A stretch of 64,000 nucleotides of DNA. Origin: Muribaculaceae bacterium (GTDB lineage Bacteria; Bacteroidota; Bacteroidia; Bacteroidales; Muribaculaceae). The stretch spans positions 1-64,000 of the forward strand of contig JAFLTS010000010.1 in the NCBI GenBank assembly GCA_022509185.1, read 5' to 3'. A model generated the notes under the pieces. That model made no database searches, was not told where the DNA came from, and worked only from the letters and a program-made list of their open reading frames with translations. The translations under genes were made by a program, and so were the position numbers. Position 1 is the stretch's first letter; each line of letters opens with the position of its first letter. Positions 28,001 to 36,628 of the stretch are shown here, one piece after another.

Positions 28001-28223
28001 AGAATTGAAACTCACCTCTCTATAAAGATCGGTCAATAGTTATAGCAGTTCCTTAGATCCGGGAGCTTAACCATTGATTTTAACAGAAATAAGTGGTAAT
28101 GGCCTGAAATTGTTTCATATCTATTGAGGGCATAATTAACATATATTAACTAAAATTCTTTAGTTGAGTTAGAATTTAATATAAATTAACTATATCAATT
28201 ACTCTTTACGAATTTTTAAGAAT
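28001..28223. other. AT-rich spacer before the ino1-like gene
   Basis: No gene is seen. It contains a small AACTAAA/TTTAGTT hairpin (28148-28165) and repeated TTAACTA-like words, then the terminator and the promoter described separately. Confidence 0.5.
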
Positions 28224-28250
28224 AAAATAGGGCTATTTTAGCCCTATTTT
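28224..28250. terminator. terminator after the inositol-lipid operon
   Basis: A perfect 11-bp stem (AAAATAGGGCT / AGCCCTATTTT) with a five-base loop and T-rich 3' side. It is AT-rich outside and GC inside, so it can work on both strands. It lies 223 bases after the HAD gene. Confidence 0.75.
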
Positions 28251-28251
28251 A

Positions 28252-28282
28252 TTTGTAATATCTGAATTTGAGGTTAATTTTG
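28252..28282 (+). promoter_or_regulatory. promoter of the inositol-3-phosphate synthase gene
   Basis: A -33 TTTG (28252-28255) and a -7 TAATTTTG (28275-28282) are 19 bases apart, giving a leader of about 65 bases. Confidence 0.7.
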
Positions 28283-28354
28283 TCTCGTAAAATCGTATAA
28301 AGGCTTAAAAGCTTAAAAAATACTAACAGACTAACTAAACACACGATATAAGAT

Positions 28355-29662
28355 ATGGAAAATCAAAAGGCTGCACCGGCACAAGGTAAACTTGGAGTAC
28401 TCGTAGTAGGACTTGGAGCTGTAACCTCCACATTCATGACCGGTGTCCTCATGGCTCGCAAAGGGCTTGCAAAACCCGTGGGTTCTATGACCCAATATGA
28501 TAAAATCAGGGTTGGAGAAGGTGAAAATAAAAAATATCTGAAATATAAAGATATCATTCCTTTGGCTACTTTGGATGATATCGTTTTCGGCGCATGGGAT
28601 GTATATCCGGCCAATGCATTTGAATCAGCAGTCAACGCAGAAGTTCTTAAAGCAAAAGACATTCTCCCTGTTAAGGAAGAATTAGAGGCTATCAAGCCGA
28701 TGAAGGCGGCTTTTGACAAAAATTATGCACGTCGTCTTGACGGAGATAATGTAAAGGTTGTGAAGGATCGCTGGGACATGACTGAACAGATTCGTGAAGA
28801 TATCCGTAACTTCAAGAAAGAGACCGGAGTTGACAGAATCGTAGTTCTATGGGCTGCTTCAACCGAAGTCTATGTACCTTACGATGAAACTGTTCATAAA
28901 ACATTGGCAGATTTAGAGAAGGCCATGAAGGATGATGACAAAGACCACATCGCTCCTTCAATGTGCTATGCCTACGCTGCAATTGCGGAAGGATGTCCCT
29001 TCATTATGGGAGCTCCGAATACCACAGTCGATATCCCGGCTATGTGGGAGTTTGCTGAAAAGATGAGGGTGCCTATTGCCGGAAAAGACTTCAAGACAGG
29101 TCAGACTCTGGTGAAGTCAGGTTTCGCTCCTATCATCGGCGTTCGTTGTCTTGGCCTTGCAGGATGGTTCTCAACCAATATCCTTGGCAACCGCGATGGG
29201 CTCGTGCTTGACGAACCTGCTAATTTCCGCACCAAAGAGGTTAGCAAGCTTTCAACTCTTGAAAGTATCCTGGTGCCCGAGGATCAACCCGATCTCTATA
29301 AAGATTACTATCATAAAGTGCGTATCAATTATTATCCTCCACGCAACGACAACAAAGAGGGTTGGGATAATATCGATATCTTCGGTTGGATGGGTTATCC
29401 GATGCAGATCAAGATCAATTTCCTCTGCCGTGACTCAATCCTTGCAGCACCTCTCTGTCTCGATCTCGTGCTCCTCAGCGACGTGGCCAAGAGAGCCGGA
29501 AGATACGGAATACAGAGATTCCTCAGCTTCTTCCTCAAGAGCCCGATGCACGACTATACCAAGGATGAGGTTCCTGTTAACAATCTCTTCCAACAGTATG
29601 TCATGCTTAAGAACGCTATCCGCGTGATGGGTGGTTATAAAGCTGATGAACTTATTGACTGA
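28355..29662 (+). CDS. ino1: inositol-3-phosphate synthase (MIPS)
   Basis: A 435-residue NAD-dependent enzyme that converts glucose 6-phosphate to 1L-myo-inositol 1-phosphate (the 3-phosphate by other numbering). The N-terminal Rossmann stretch is GVLVVGLGAVTSTFMTGV, followed by VLWAASTEV, the FIMGAPNTTVDIPAM segment, and the catalytic lysine region AGKDFKTGQTLVKS. The C-terminal block FLCRDSILAAPLCLDLV is also conserved. In gut Bacteroidetes this enzyme supplies inositol for inositol phospholipids and inositol phosphoceramides. It has its own promoter and terminator but directly follows the operon with the nucleotidyltransferase and CDP-alcohol transferase. Confidence 0.93.
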   Translation: MENQKAAPAQGKLGVLVVGLGAVTSTFMTGVLMARKGLAKPVGSMTQYDKIRVGEGENKKYLKYKDIIPLATLDDIVFGAWDVYPANAFESAVNAEVLKAKDILPVKEELEAIKPMKAAFDKNYARRLDGDNVKVVKDRWDMTEQIREDIRNFKKETGVDRIVVLWAASTEVYVPYDETVHKTLADLEKAMKDDDKDHIAPSMCYAYAAIAEGCPFIMGAPNTTVDIPAMWEFAEKMRVPIAGKDFKTGQTLVKSGFAPIIGVRCLGLAGWFSTNILGNRDGLVLDEPANFRTKEVSKLSTLESILVPEDQPDLYKDYYHKVRINYYPPRNDNKEGWDNIDIFGWMGYPMQIKINFLCRDSILAAPLCLDLVLLSDVAKRAGRYGIQRFLSFFLKSPMHDYTKDEVPVNNLFQQYVMLKNAIRVMGGYKADELID

Positions 29663-29683
29663 TAACTTTTCATAGACTCATGG

Positions 29684-29725
29684 GCGGGAAGATGCAGGGA
29701 TTGTATCCTCCCGCTTTTTATTTTT
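29684..29725 (+). terminator. intrinsic terminator after inositol-3-phosphate synthase
   Basis: GCGGGA (29684-29689) pairs with TCCCGC (29709-29714), with an A/C mismatch and then a GAT/ATC extension, followed by TTTTTATTTTT. It separates ino1 from trmD. Confidence 0.8.
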
Positions 29726-29741
29726 AAATATAAGAGGGATT

Positions 29742-30416
29742 ATGAGAATAGATATAATCACCGTTTTGCCGGAAATGTTTGAGTCGGTCTTATCCTGCTC
29801 TATACTTAAAAGAGCCCAACAGAAGGGCCTTGTTGAAATTGTGGTGCATAATCTGCGTGATTATACCCGGGATATTCATAGAAAAGTTGATGATTATCCT
29901 TTTGGAGGGGAGGCGGGAATGGTGATGAAGATAGAACCTGTTGACCTTTGTATCGCAGATTTGAAAAGCCAAAGGAAATATGACGAGATCATATTCACTT
30001 CTCCTGATGGAGAGACATTTAACCAGCAGATTGCCAATCGTTTGTCAATGTTTGAAAACATAGTGATTTTATGCGGTCATTACAAAGGAGTGGATTATAG
30101 AATAAGAGAACATCTGGTGACACGGGAGATATCTATCGGGGATTATGTGCTGACCGGTGGAGAACTTCCTGCTATGGTTATGACAGACGCCATAGTCAGG
30201 TTAATCCCCGGGGCTATCGGTGACGAGCAATCGGCTCTATCCGATTCTTTTCAGGATAACTTGCTGGCGCCGCCTATCTACACTCGTCCTGCAGACTATA
30301 AAGGATGGAAAGTACCGGAAATTCTGTTATCGGGTCATGAAGCTAAAATATCGGAATGGCGTCATACGCAAAGTCTTGAAAGAACCAAACGCCTTCGTCC
30401 CGATCTACTTAAATAA
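29742..30416 (+). CDS. trmD: tRNA (guanine-N1-)-methyltransferase
   Basis: TrmD methylates N1 of G37 in tRNAs with a G36, using SAM (224 residues). N-terminal [14 protein letters not shown], the [14 protein letters not shown] segment, the trefoil-knot SAM site with ILCGHYKG and [12 protein letters not shown], and the C-terminal [10 protein letters not shown] and [24 protein letters not shown] blocks are all present. Unlike many genomes it is not next to rpsP, rimM or rplS here; it stands alone between a terminator and a repeat-bearing spacer. Confidence 0.96.
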   Translation: MRIDIITVLPEMFESVLSCSILKRAQQKGLVEIVVHNLRDYTRDIHRKVDDYPFGGEAGMVMKIEPVDLCIADLKSQRKYDEIIFTSPDGETFNQQIANRLSMFENIVILCGHYKGVDYRIREHLVTREISIGDYVLTGGELPAMVMTDAIVRLIPGAIGDEQSALSDSFQDNLLAPPIYTRPADYKGWKVPEILLSGHEAKISEWRHTQSLERTKRLRPDLLK

Positions 30417-30432
30417 AATTTCGGAGAAACTG

Positions 30433-30510
30433 TTTAAGCGGACGTACGAGCCGTACGTCCCTACTTCCATTATTTTGGGTATTTAGTGGATCATTATAAT
30501 TTTTTATGAT
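30433..30510. repeat. REP-like palindromic repeat, copy 1
   Basis: A unit of about 78 bases repeated 179 bases further on with roughly 90% identity. Its core is a perfect inverted repeat, GGACGTACG (30440-30448), AGC loop, CGTACGTCC (30452-30460), then the shared CTACTTCCATTA and GTGGATCAT words. No transposase is nearby. It resembles REP/RAYT-type or small non-autonomous palindromic repeats. Confidence 0.75.
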
Positions 30511-30611
30511 TATCCGTAAAGTATCCAAAATTCATTATCAATATGATTAACCTCTCAAATATACGGACACACAGCTCATGTATCCGGGAAATGAGTGAAA
30601 AACACTCTCTT

Positions 30612-30690
30612 TTTAAGCGGACGTACGAGCGGTATGTCCCTACTTCCATTACTTTGGGTATTTTTGTGGATCATGATAATTTTTTTGAAT
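30612..30690. repeat. REP-like palindromic repeat, copy 2
   Basis: The second copy. Its palindrome is decayed at two positions in the right arm (GGTATGTCC at 30631-30639 instead of CGTACGTCC), while the flanking sequence is conserved. The 100 bases between the copies hold nothing recognisable. Confidence 0.75.
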
Positions 30691-30747
30691 ACTGATCTAA
30701 CCATGAATTACAAATCTCAAACTCCATACAAAATGTCTCATCATTTC

Positions 30748-30779
30748 TTTGTGAAAACAGGGATTTTTTAATAATTTTG
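30748..30779 (+). promoter_or_regulatory. promoter of the secreted starch-binding-type protein
   Basis: A -33 TTTG (30748-30751) and a -7 TAATTTTG (30772-30779) lie 20 bases apart. The leader is about 50 bases. Confidence 0.75.
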
Positions 30780-30834
30780 ATGTGATAAAATGAGGAGAAA
30801 GATATCTCCGCAAGAATAACTTAAAATTTAAAAC

Positions 30835-33399
30835 ATGAAAAAACTTTTACAGAAAAGCATTGCCGGTGGTGCGTTAGCATTGATGGCGTTCGGAGGTCTG
30901 ACCGCACAGGCAGCAGATCCTACTCTCTATGTCAGAGGAGACATGAATGGATGGGGAACAAACGATGTAATGGTCTCCCAAGATAACAACATTTATACTT
31001 ATCAATTTGAAAATGTGGCGCAAGGAGAAGCAACATTCAAGATAGCTGATTCTGATTGGGGAGCCAACAATTATGGGGGAACTTCCATGAATGTTTACAG
31101 CAATCGACCCGGTATTCAGACTTTGGAAAATGGTTCCATTGACAATATTAAGATTACTAACTGGGAGGGTGGACCCATGGAAATAACTTTTAACTTACAG
31201 ACGAAAGAGTTAGAAGTAAAAGGAGAAAATCAACCTGCGTTTTCTGATGTAACTAAAACGTACACAGCTTATTTTGAGGCTCCGGAATATTGGGAGAATG
31301 TTTATGTTTACTACTGGGACAGCAATGTAGGTAATGTGTCTTGGCCCGGAGAACAATTGCAAGCCAATAATGAGGGTCTATATGTCTGGAATTTTGAACT
31401 CCCGGAGAGCGAATCACCATACTTCGGAGGTATAATTTTCGATGCAGGACAGGACATGGATCAGACTGCAAATTATTATCTTTATGTTGAAGGAGCTACT
31501 TATAACGCATATAGCGGCTTTAAAGATGGAGATTTCGAATATCCTGAGTTGTTTGCACGAGGTCTGGTAGTAAACCAAGATGGTTGGCCTGCCTCGGATC
31601 AGGTTAAAATGACCCAATTCTCCGATGCCCCATATTTTTATGCAATATCTTTTGAAGATAACACTGCTACTGAATTCAAGATAGCTGACAGTAATTGGAG
31701 CACCTATAATTTTGGTGTTGGTGATAATGTACCTAACCTTGATGTATATGCAAATGTACCTAAAAATGTAGGACTAGTGCCTGGTGGAGGAAATGTCGTG
31801 CTTAATAATTGGGGAAATGGTACTTTGAATCTAACTTTCAATCTACTAACCCGTAATTTGGAAATAGCAGGTCCGGATCAACCTAAATATTATTCTGAAA
31901 AACTTTGGGTACCAGGCATCGGAGGTAATTGGGGTAATTGGGATGAAATGAATACTCTTGAAAGAGTAGAGGAAACTTCGGTTTATACCGGAACATTTGA
32001 AGTTACCGCTCCCGAAGAAGGAAACCTAGAATTTAAACTTACCAATGATGAAAGCTGGAATATTAATAGCTGGGGTACATTACAAAGCAATATAAATGTT
32101 TATTCCGACAAACCTTATAGCGGAGAAATTGTTAATGGTGGTGATAATTTTATTGTGAAAAATTGGGTTACCGGAACGATGACACTTACCGTTGATATAG
32201 ATGAGATGACAATCGAAATCGAAGGTTCAAATCAGCCTGCGGCTCCTGTTATGGTAACATACAAAGTATATGCATACAACTTGACCGAATGGAATCCTAC
32301 TTACCTTTATCTTTGGGATGAAAATGGAGATGTAGGCAATTCATGGCCAGGATTTGCTCCTGCAGGTAAAGAGATAATAAATGAACTTGAATATACTTAT
32401 TATAATGTAGAACTCCCGGAGGAGATAAAAGTTGCCAACCTAATCTTCAACAATTATGATAAAGCTCAAGTGGAATTAGCAAACGTTACTTTGGCTCCGA
32501 CTCTTTATTATGAGGTAACGTTAACTAAAGTTACACCGATTGACCCGGCCACCTATACGCCGAGTGATGCTCCGGTAATCGGCAAATACACAGTTTATGC
32601 TTACGACCAGACTGACTGGGAAGATCTCTATCTATACATCTATTCTGGTAATAATACTGTTGGCACTGCTTGGCCCGGTATAGCTCCGGCTACCACAGAA
32701 ACAATCAACGGTAATGTATTCAATGTTTACAATTTTGAAGCTGAAGAGGGTTCTACAGTTAATCTGATATTCAACAACAAGGATAACGGTAAGCAAGTAG
32801 AATACGCAGGTTATGTGCTCGAGGATGATATTTATCTCGAAGTAATGCCTACAGTTATCAACCTTATCGAAGATCCTAACAAATTCAATCCGGGTGAGGT
32901 GATTGAATACGATCTGTTCCTCCGTGGCACAATGAACAATTGGAATGCCATGAGTTCATATGCTTTGGTTAATACTGAAAATGCTCCCAATGTTTACACA
33001 GGCTCATTCATGGTTTACAAACCGACAGAAGGAAATTTGGAATTCAAACTTGGAAGCAATGACTGGAATGGTGAATACAATTTAGGCGTAGCTTCCACAT
33101 CAGAAACTTTTGAAGCTTACAAAAATCAGCCCTTGGAAATCAAACTTGTAAACAAGGACTCTGCCAATATTGTTATCACTAACTGGAACGGTGGAATGTT
33201 GAATCTTTCACTAAATATAGATACATTTGTTCTTACAATCAATTCACCGGATCAAGACAATACGACAGGAATCGTTAGCATTTTAGATTCTCTCAATGGT
33301 GACGAAGTAATCTATAACCTTCAGGGCGTTAAAGTAGACCGCAACAACATGAAAGCCGGAATCTACATCATCAACGGTAAGAAGGTAATGGTGAAATAA
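30835..33399 (+). CDS. secreted multidomain glycan-binding protein (starch-binding-type modules)
   Basis: An 854-residue secreted protein with a type I signal peptide (about 1-26, ending AQA). I see seven modules in the order A-B-A-A-B-B-A. A modules (about 27-128, 238-345, 350-470, 700-805) carry DMNGWG, FKIADSDW and ITNW words like the repeats of SusE/SusF-type and pullulanase-linked domains. B modules (about 130-235, 475-575, 585-690) carry a Y-x-Y-x-W-D...WPG pattern like starch-binding module CBM26. No catalytic domain is visible. The last 40 residues (NLQGVKVD...GIYIINGKKVMVK) form a C-terminal tail also seen in the protein at 46236. Likely role: surface or secreted alpha-glucan binding; inference. 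Confidence 0.75.
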   Translation: MKKLLQKSIAGGALALMAFGGLTAQAADPTLYVRGDMNGWGTNDVMVSQDNNIYTYQFENVAQGEATFKIADSDWGANNYGGTSMNVYSNRPGIQTLENGSIDNIKITNWEGGPMEITFNLQTKELEVKGENQPAFSDVTKTYTAYFEAPEYWENVYVYYWDSNVGNVSWPGEQLQANNEGLYVWNFELPESESPYFGGIIFDAGQDMDQTANYYLYVEGATYNAYSGFKDGDFEYPELFARGLVVNQDGWPASDQVKMTQFSDAPYFYAISFEDNTATEFKIADSNWSTYNFGVGDNVPNLDVYANVPKNVGLVPGGGNVVLNNWGNGTLNLTFNLLTRNLEIAGPDQPKYYSEKLWVPGIGGNWGNWDEMNTLERVEETSVYTGTFEVTAPEEGNLEFKLTNDESWNINSWGTLQSNINVYSDKPYSGEIVNGGDNFIVKNWVTGTMTLTVDIDEMTIEIEGSNQPAAPVMVTYKVYAYNLTEWNPTYLYLWDENGDVGNSWPGFAPAGKEIINELEYTYYNVELPEEIKVANLIFNNYDKAQVELANVTLAPTLYYEVTLTKVTPIDPATYTPSDAPVIGKYTVYAYDQTDWEDLYLYIYSGNNTVGTAWPGIAPATTETINGNVFNVYNFEAEEGSTVNLIFNNKDNGKQVEYAGYVLEDDIYLEVMPTVINLIEDPNKFNPGEVIEYDLFLRGTMNNWNAMSSYALVNTENAPNVYTGSFMVYKPTEGNLEFKLGSNDWNGEYNLGVASTSETFEAYKNQPLEIKLVNKDSANIVITNWNGGMLNLSLNIDTFVLTINSPDQDNTTGIVSILDSLNGDEVIYNLQGVKVDRNNMKAGIYIINGKKVMVK

Positions 33400-33428
33400 C
33401 ACACCTTGACTAATCCAATAAAAACACA

Positions 33429-33458
33429 GAGGGAGGCTCATTCGGGCTTCCCTCAATT
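33429..33458. terminator. bidirectional terminator between convergent genes
   Basis: GAGGGAGGC (33429-33437) pairs with GCTTCCCTC (33446-33454), one G-U pair and an eight-base loop, flanked by A- and T-rich runs. It lies between the stops of the convergent genes at 33399 and 33507. Confidence 0.75.
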
Positions 33459-33506
33459 TTATAAATATTATCAAGTTCCTTATTTATATTCAGACCAGTA
33501 ATATAA

Positions 33507-34751
33507 TCAAGACTTTACTTCATCCCAACGGTAAAGACGGTCGGAAGGTCTTACTTTTGCGGGTACCGGCATAGAGAAAAGGTCGCCTTTCTTCACTTCT
33601 TTCACAGGTTCCAAGTCAAGTCTAAGTTCCTCCACCTTGAAAATCAGAGCTCCGGTAGTTGGTCCTGTTATTATCGCTTCATCTCCCGGATGCAACTCAC
33701 CGGCTTCCATTCTAAACTCTCCGACTCCTAATTTAGAGAAATAGCGAATTGTCTTGGCCACATATTGTTTTACACGGGTAGCTGAAGAGCCGTATTTTTT
33801 ACTCCATTCCCCAAGACGTTGTCCCAAATAATACCCGTTCCAGAAACCCCGGTTGAATACCTTCCCTAATCTTTCATCCCATAGTGTAATCTCATTTTCA
33901 GTAAAAGTTCCCTTGCATATAGCTTCAAGAGCTTCCGAATAGCACCTTACGGTTTCAAAGACATATTCAGGTCCTCGGGCTCTCCCTTCGATTTTGAAAA
34001 CAGATACTCCGGCATCCACCATCCGGTCAAGAAAATGAATTGTCTTAAGGTCTTTGGGCGACATGATGAATTTATTATCCACTACAAGTTCATCATCAGT
34101 TTCCATATCCGTGACGCGGTATGCCCTTCGGCAAATCTGGTTGCAGGCTCCACGGTTGGCACTTGAGTTCATTTCGTGAAGACTCAAATAGCATTTACCG
34201 CTCACGGCCATGCATAAAGCACCGTGGCAGAACATCTCTATTCGTATAAGCTCTCCCTTCGGTCCACGGATATTTTCCTTTACGATAGCGTCATGGATAG
34301 CTTTAACCTGATCCATGTTAAGCTCCCGGGCCAAAACCATCACATCAGCATATTGAGCGTAGAATCTTACTGCTCCGATATTAGAAATATTTGCCTGGGT
34401 GGAGATATGCACTTCTACGTCTATGCTTCGTGCATAGAGTATTGTAGAGATATCCGTCGCTATTATAGCCGTCACTCCGCTTTCTTTCGCCACATCCACA
34501 ATAGAATGCATATATGATATATCTTCATCATAGATTATGGTGTTTACAGTGAGGTAGGTCTTTACATTTTTTGAATTACATTCGGCCACAATAGCTCGAA
34601 GATCATCAAGATTGAAATTGGAACTCGAACGGCTTCTCATATTCAATCCCTCGATACCGAAATACACGGCATTTGCACCTGCGGCGATAGCGGCATATAA
34701 AGATTCAAAGCTCCCTACAGGCGCCATTATTTCAAAGTCCGATCTTTTCAT
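33507..34751 (-). CDS. trhP: U32-family protein, TrhP/YegQ-like tRNA hydroxylation protein
   Basis: A 414-residue U32-family protein. N-terminal FEIMAPVGSFESLYAAIAAGANAVYFG is the family TIM-barrel opening. EMFCHGALCMAVSGKCYLS and the following NRGACNQICRR cysteines match the cluster-binding pattern, and the U32 signature is near FKIEGRARGPEYV. In E. coli the closest family members (TrhP/YegQ, RlhA/YdcP) hydroxylate tRNA or 23S rRNA, so peptidase is a historical label. A longer open frame begins upstream, but the conserved part starts at this ATG, which overlaps the ubiE stop as ATGA. Last gene of the serS operon. TrhP rather than RlhA is chosen on length. Confidence 0.82.
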   Translation of the reverse strand: MKRSDFEIMAPVGSFESLYAAIAAGANAVYFGIEGLNMRSRSSSNFNLDDLRAIVAECNSKNVKTYLTVNTIIYDEDISYMHSIVDVAKESGVTAIIATDISTILYARSIDVEVHISTQANISNIGAVRFYAQYADVMVLARELNMDQVKAIHDAIVKENIRGPKGELIRIEMFCHGALCMAVSGKCYLSLHEMNSSANRGACNQICRRAYRVTDMETDDELVVDNKFIMSPKDLKTIHFLDRMVDAGVSVFKIEGRARGPEYVFETVRCYSEALEAICKGTFTENEITLWDERLGKVFNRGFWNGYYLGQRLGEWSKKYGSSATRVKQYVAKTIRYFSKLGVGEFRMEAGELHPGDEAIITGPTTGALIFKVEELRLDLEPVKEVKKGDLFSMPVPAKVRPSDRLYRWDEVKS

Positions 34752-35494
34752 TTCGCTATATAATAAGTCAGAGCCCCGAAAGTAAGGGATTTCCAATTTA
34801 CATCGCTGAACCCGGCTTCCTTCAATAGAGATGCCATCTCCTCTCGTTGCGGGCACGCCGCAATGCTTTCCGGAAGATATGAATATGCCCGTGAATCTCC
34901 CGTGACTCTTTTTCCCAACAATGGAATTATTTTGCCGGAATAAAGATTATATAAAGGTTTTGTCAAAGATCCTTCCGGAGTTGAAAGTTCGATTATGCAG
35001 AGAACACCGTCATCAGAAAGTACCCGTCTCATTTCTGCTAAACCTTTTTTAAGGTCGCTAAAATTTCTCACGCCATATGCCACCGTTATAAGGTCAAACT
35101 GAGAATTGTGAAAGGGCATATTTAAGGAATCTCCCTTACCGAAAGCAATCATTTCCCGTTGAGTTAAAGGTAATTGCAGGAGTTTCTTTCTAGCCACCTG
35201 TAACATTCCCTCGGAAAGGTCTATGCCGGTGATTTTGGATTCGGGTAATAATTCCTGAAGTCTGAAGGCTACATCTCCCGTTCCGGTGGCGACATCCAAC
35301 ACGGAATGAATTTTTTTATCCGGAAGAGCCTTTAGAGCTGCCTTCAACGCTCTGTTGCGCCATAGCTTATGTTGCCCCAGAGACATGGCAGTATTCATTA
35401 TATCGTATCTTCGGGCAATCGAATCGAACATTGCCTCAACCTGGCCACCCTTTTCTTCCCTCTGATTGTAGGGATTGATTTCCTCTACTTTCAT
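34748..35494 (-). CDS. ubiE: demethylmenaquinone methyltransferase
   Basis: A SAM-dependent C-methyltransferase making menaquinone from demethylmenaquinone (248 residues; also called menG). N-terminal MFDSIARRYDIMNTAMSLGQHKLWR, SAM motif I VLDVATGTGDVAFRL, then FDLITVAYGVRNFSDLKKGLAEMRRVL and the YSYLPESIAACP block are all characteristic. Menaquinone is the only quinone in Bacteroidales, so this is the final step. The start ATG shares a base with the stop of the preceding gene, and its own stop overlaps the next start, so the three are translationally coupled. Confidence 0.95.
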   Translation of the reverse strand: MKVEEINPYNQREEKGGQVEAMFDSIARRYDIMNTAMSLGQHKLWRNRALKAALKALPDKKIHSVLDVATGTGDVAFRLQELLPESKITGIDLSEGMLQVARKKLLQLPLTQREMIAFGKGDSLNMPFHNSQFDLITVAYGVRNFSDLKKGLAEMRRVLSDDGVLCIIELSTPEGSLTKPLYNLYSGKIIPLLGKRVTGDSRAYSYLPESIAACPQREEMASLLKEAGFSDVNWKSLTFGALTYYIAK

Positions 35495-36621
35495 TACAGT
35501 AGTTTACGGTAGGCCCTTCTGCGCCGGTGCTGACGGTTGGTGAAATAATCCCACTGTCCCTGCACCTTATTGTTGGTTTCAAGCTCCAGATTTGATTCGG
35601 CGTATTTAAATCCGTATTTTATATAATAAGGGATAAGGTCCTGGAAAAGCAAGGCATTCACCCCCTTGTTCTGGTATTCGGGTTTTACAGCTACAAGAAG
35701 CAGGTCAACCCTATCTGTTTTACATTTCAAAGCCCTGAGCAGATGATACCATCCGAAAGGAAACAGTTTTCCCCGGCTTTTCTGTAACGCCCGGCTTAAT
35801 GATGGCATAGATATTCCGATTCCCACAAGATTGTCATCTTTATCAAGTATTGCTGTAAGGAGATCGAAGTTTATAAGCCCAAGATAAATATCGATATAAT
35901 ATTCAATCTGTTTGTCTGTGAGCCGTGAATATTCATAAAGGCCGTCGTAAGCATCATTAATAAGATTGAAAAGGGGACGTCCTATCTCTGCCTTGGCTTT
36001 TTTAGGACTTTTATATTTCTTGATCTTCAGACCATATTTTTTCTTTACAATGTCGGCGATACGATCATATTTTTCAGGAATCTTATCAGGAACATCCATC
36101 AGGAATTCCACCCAATCGGCCTCCTTTTCATAGCCCAATCTTTCAAGATGCCTAGGATAATAGTCATAATTATAGATAGTGGCCATTGTTCCCAATTCCT
36201 CGAAACCTTGCACCAACATTCCTTCATGATCCATGTCGGTGAAACCCATGGGCCCGATAAGCTTATTCATGCCGTTTTCCGTTGCCCAGTCCTCCACTGC
36301 GTTAATCAAGGCTGCCGACACTTTTTCATCGTCGATAAAATCGACAAATCCGAATCTGGCCGTAGCCGTGTTATGCTTTTCATTCACCTGTTTATTGATT
36401 ATTCCTGCAATACGCCCAACAGGTTTTCCGTCTTTATACGCCATAAAATAGACTGCATCGCAGAAATCGAAGGCCGGATTCTTATCAGGCGACAGGGTGC
36501 CGAGATCGTCGGAGATCAACGGGGGCACGAAAAAAGGATGATCCTTGTATAAATCAATCTGAAACTGAATGAATTTCTTGAGATTAGATTTTGTAGGTTC
36601 TATTTTCTTTATTTCTATCAT
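35494..36621 (-). CDS. GNAT-superfamily-like protein
   Basis: A 375-residue cytosolic protein. The N-terminal half (about 1-170) begins IEIKKIEPTKSNLKKFIQFQIDLYKDHPFFVPP and has an AYKDGKPVGRIAGIIN acetyltransferase-like strand pair. The C-terminal half has a second GNAT-like region with VDLLLVAVKPEYQNKGVNALLF, close to the acetyl-CoA-binding Q/R-x-x-G-x-G/A motif. It ends in a very Arg-rich tail. Such proteins are common in Bacteroidales, but the substrate is unknown. A longer frame opens at 36654 but overlaps the preceding gene; ATG 36621, seven bases after its stop, is preferred. Confidence 0.7.
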   Translation of the reverse strand: MIEIKKIEPTKSNLKKFIQFQIDLYKDHPFFVPPLISDDLGTLSPDKNPAFDFCDAVYFMAYKDGKPVGRIAGIINKQVNEKHNTATARFGFVDFIDDEKVSAALINAVEDWATENGMNKLIGPMGFTDMDHEGMLVQGFEELGTMATIYNYDYYPRHLERLGYEKEADWVEFLMDVPDKIPEKYDRIADIVKKKYGLKIKKYKSPKKAKAEIGRPLFNLINDAYDGLYEYSRLTDKQIEYYIDIYLGLINFDLLTAILDKDDNLVGIGISMPSLSRALQKSRGKLFPFGWYHLLRALKCKTDRVDLLLVAVKPEYQNKGVNALLFQDLIPYYIKYGFKYAESNLELETNNKVQGQWDYFTNRQHRRRRAYRKLL

Positions 36622-36628
36622 AAGGATC

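Noticed and set aside
30417-30834. Possible insertion sequence because of the repeated palindromes
   Set aside because: No transposase remnant, terminal inverted repeats around both copies or target duplication can be seen; REP-like repeats explain it better.
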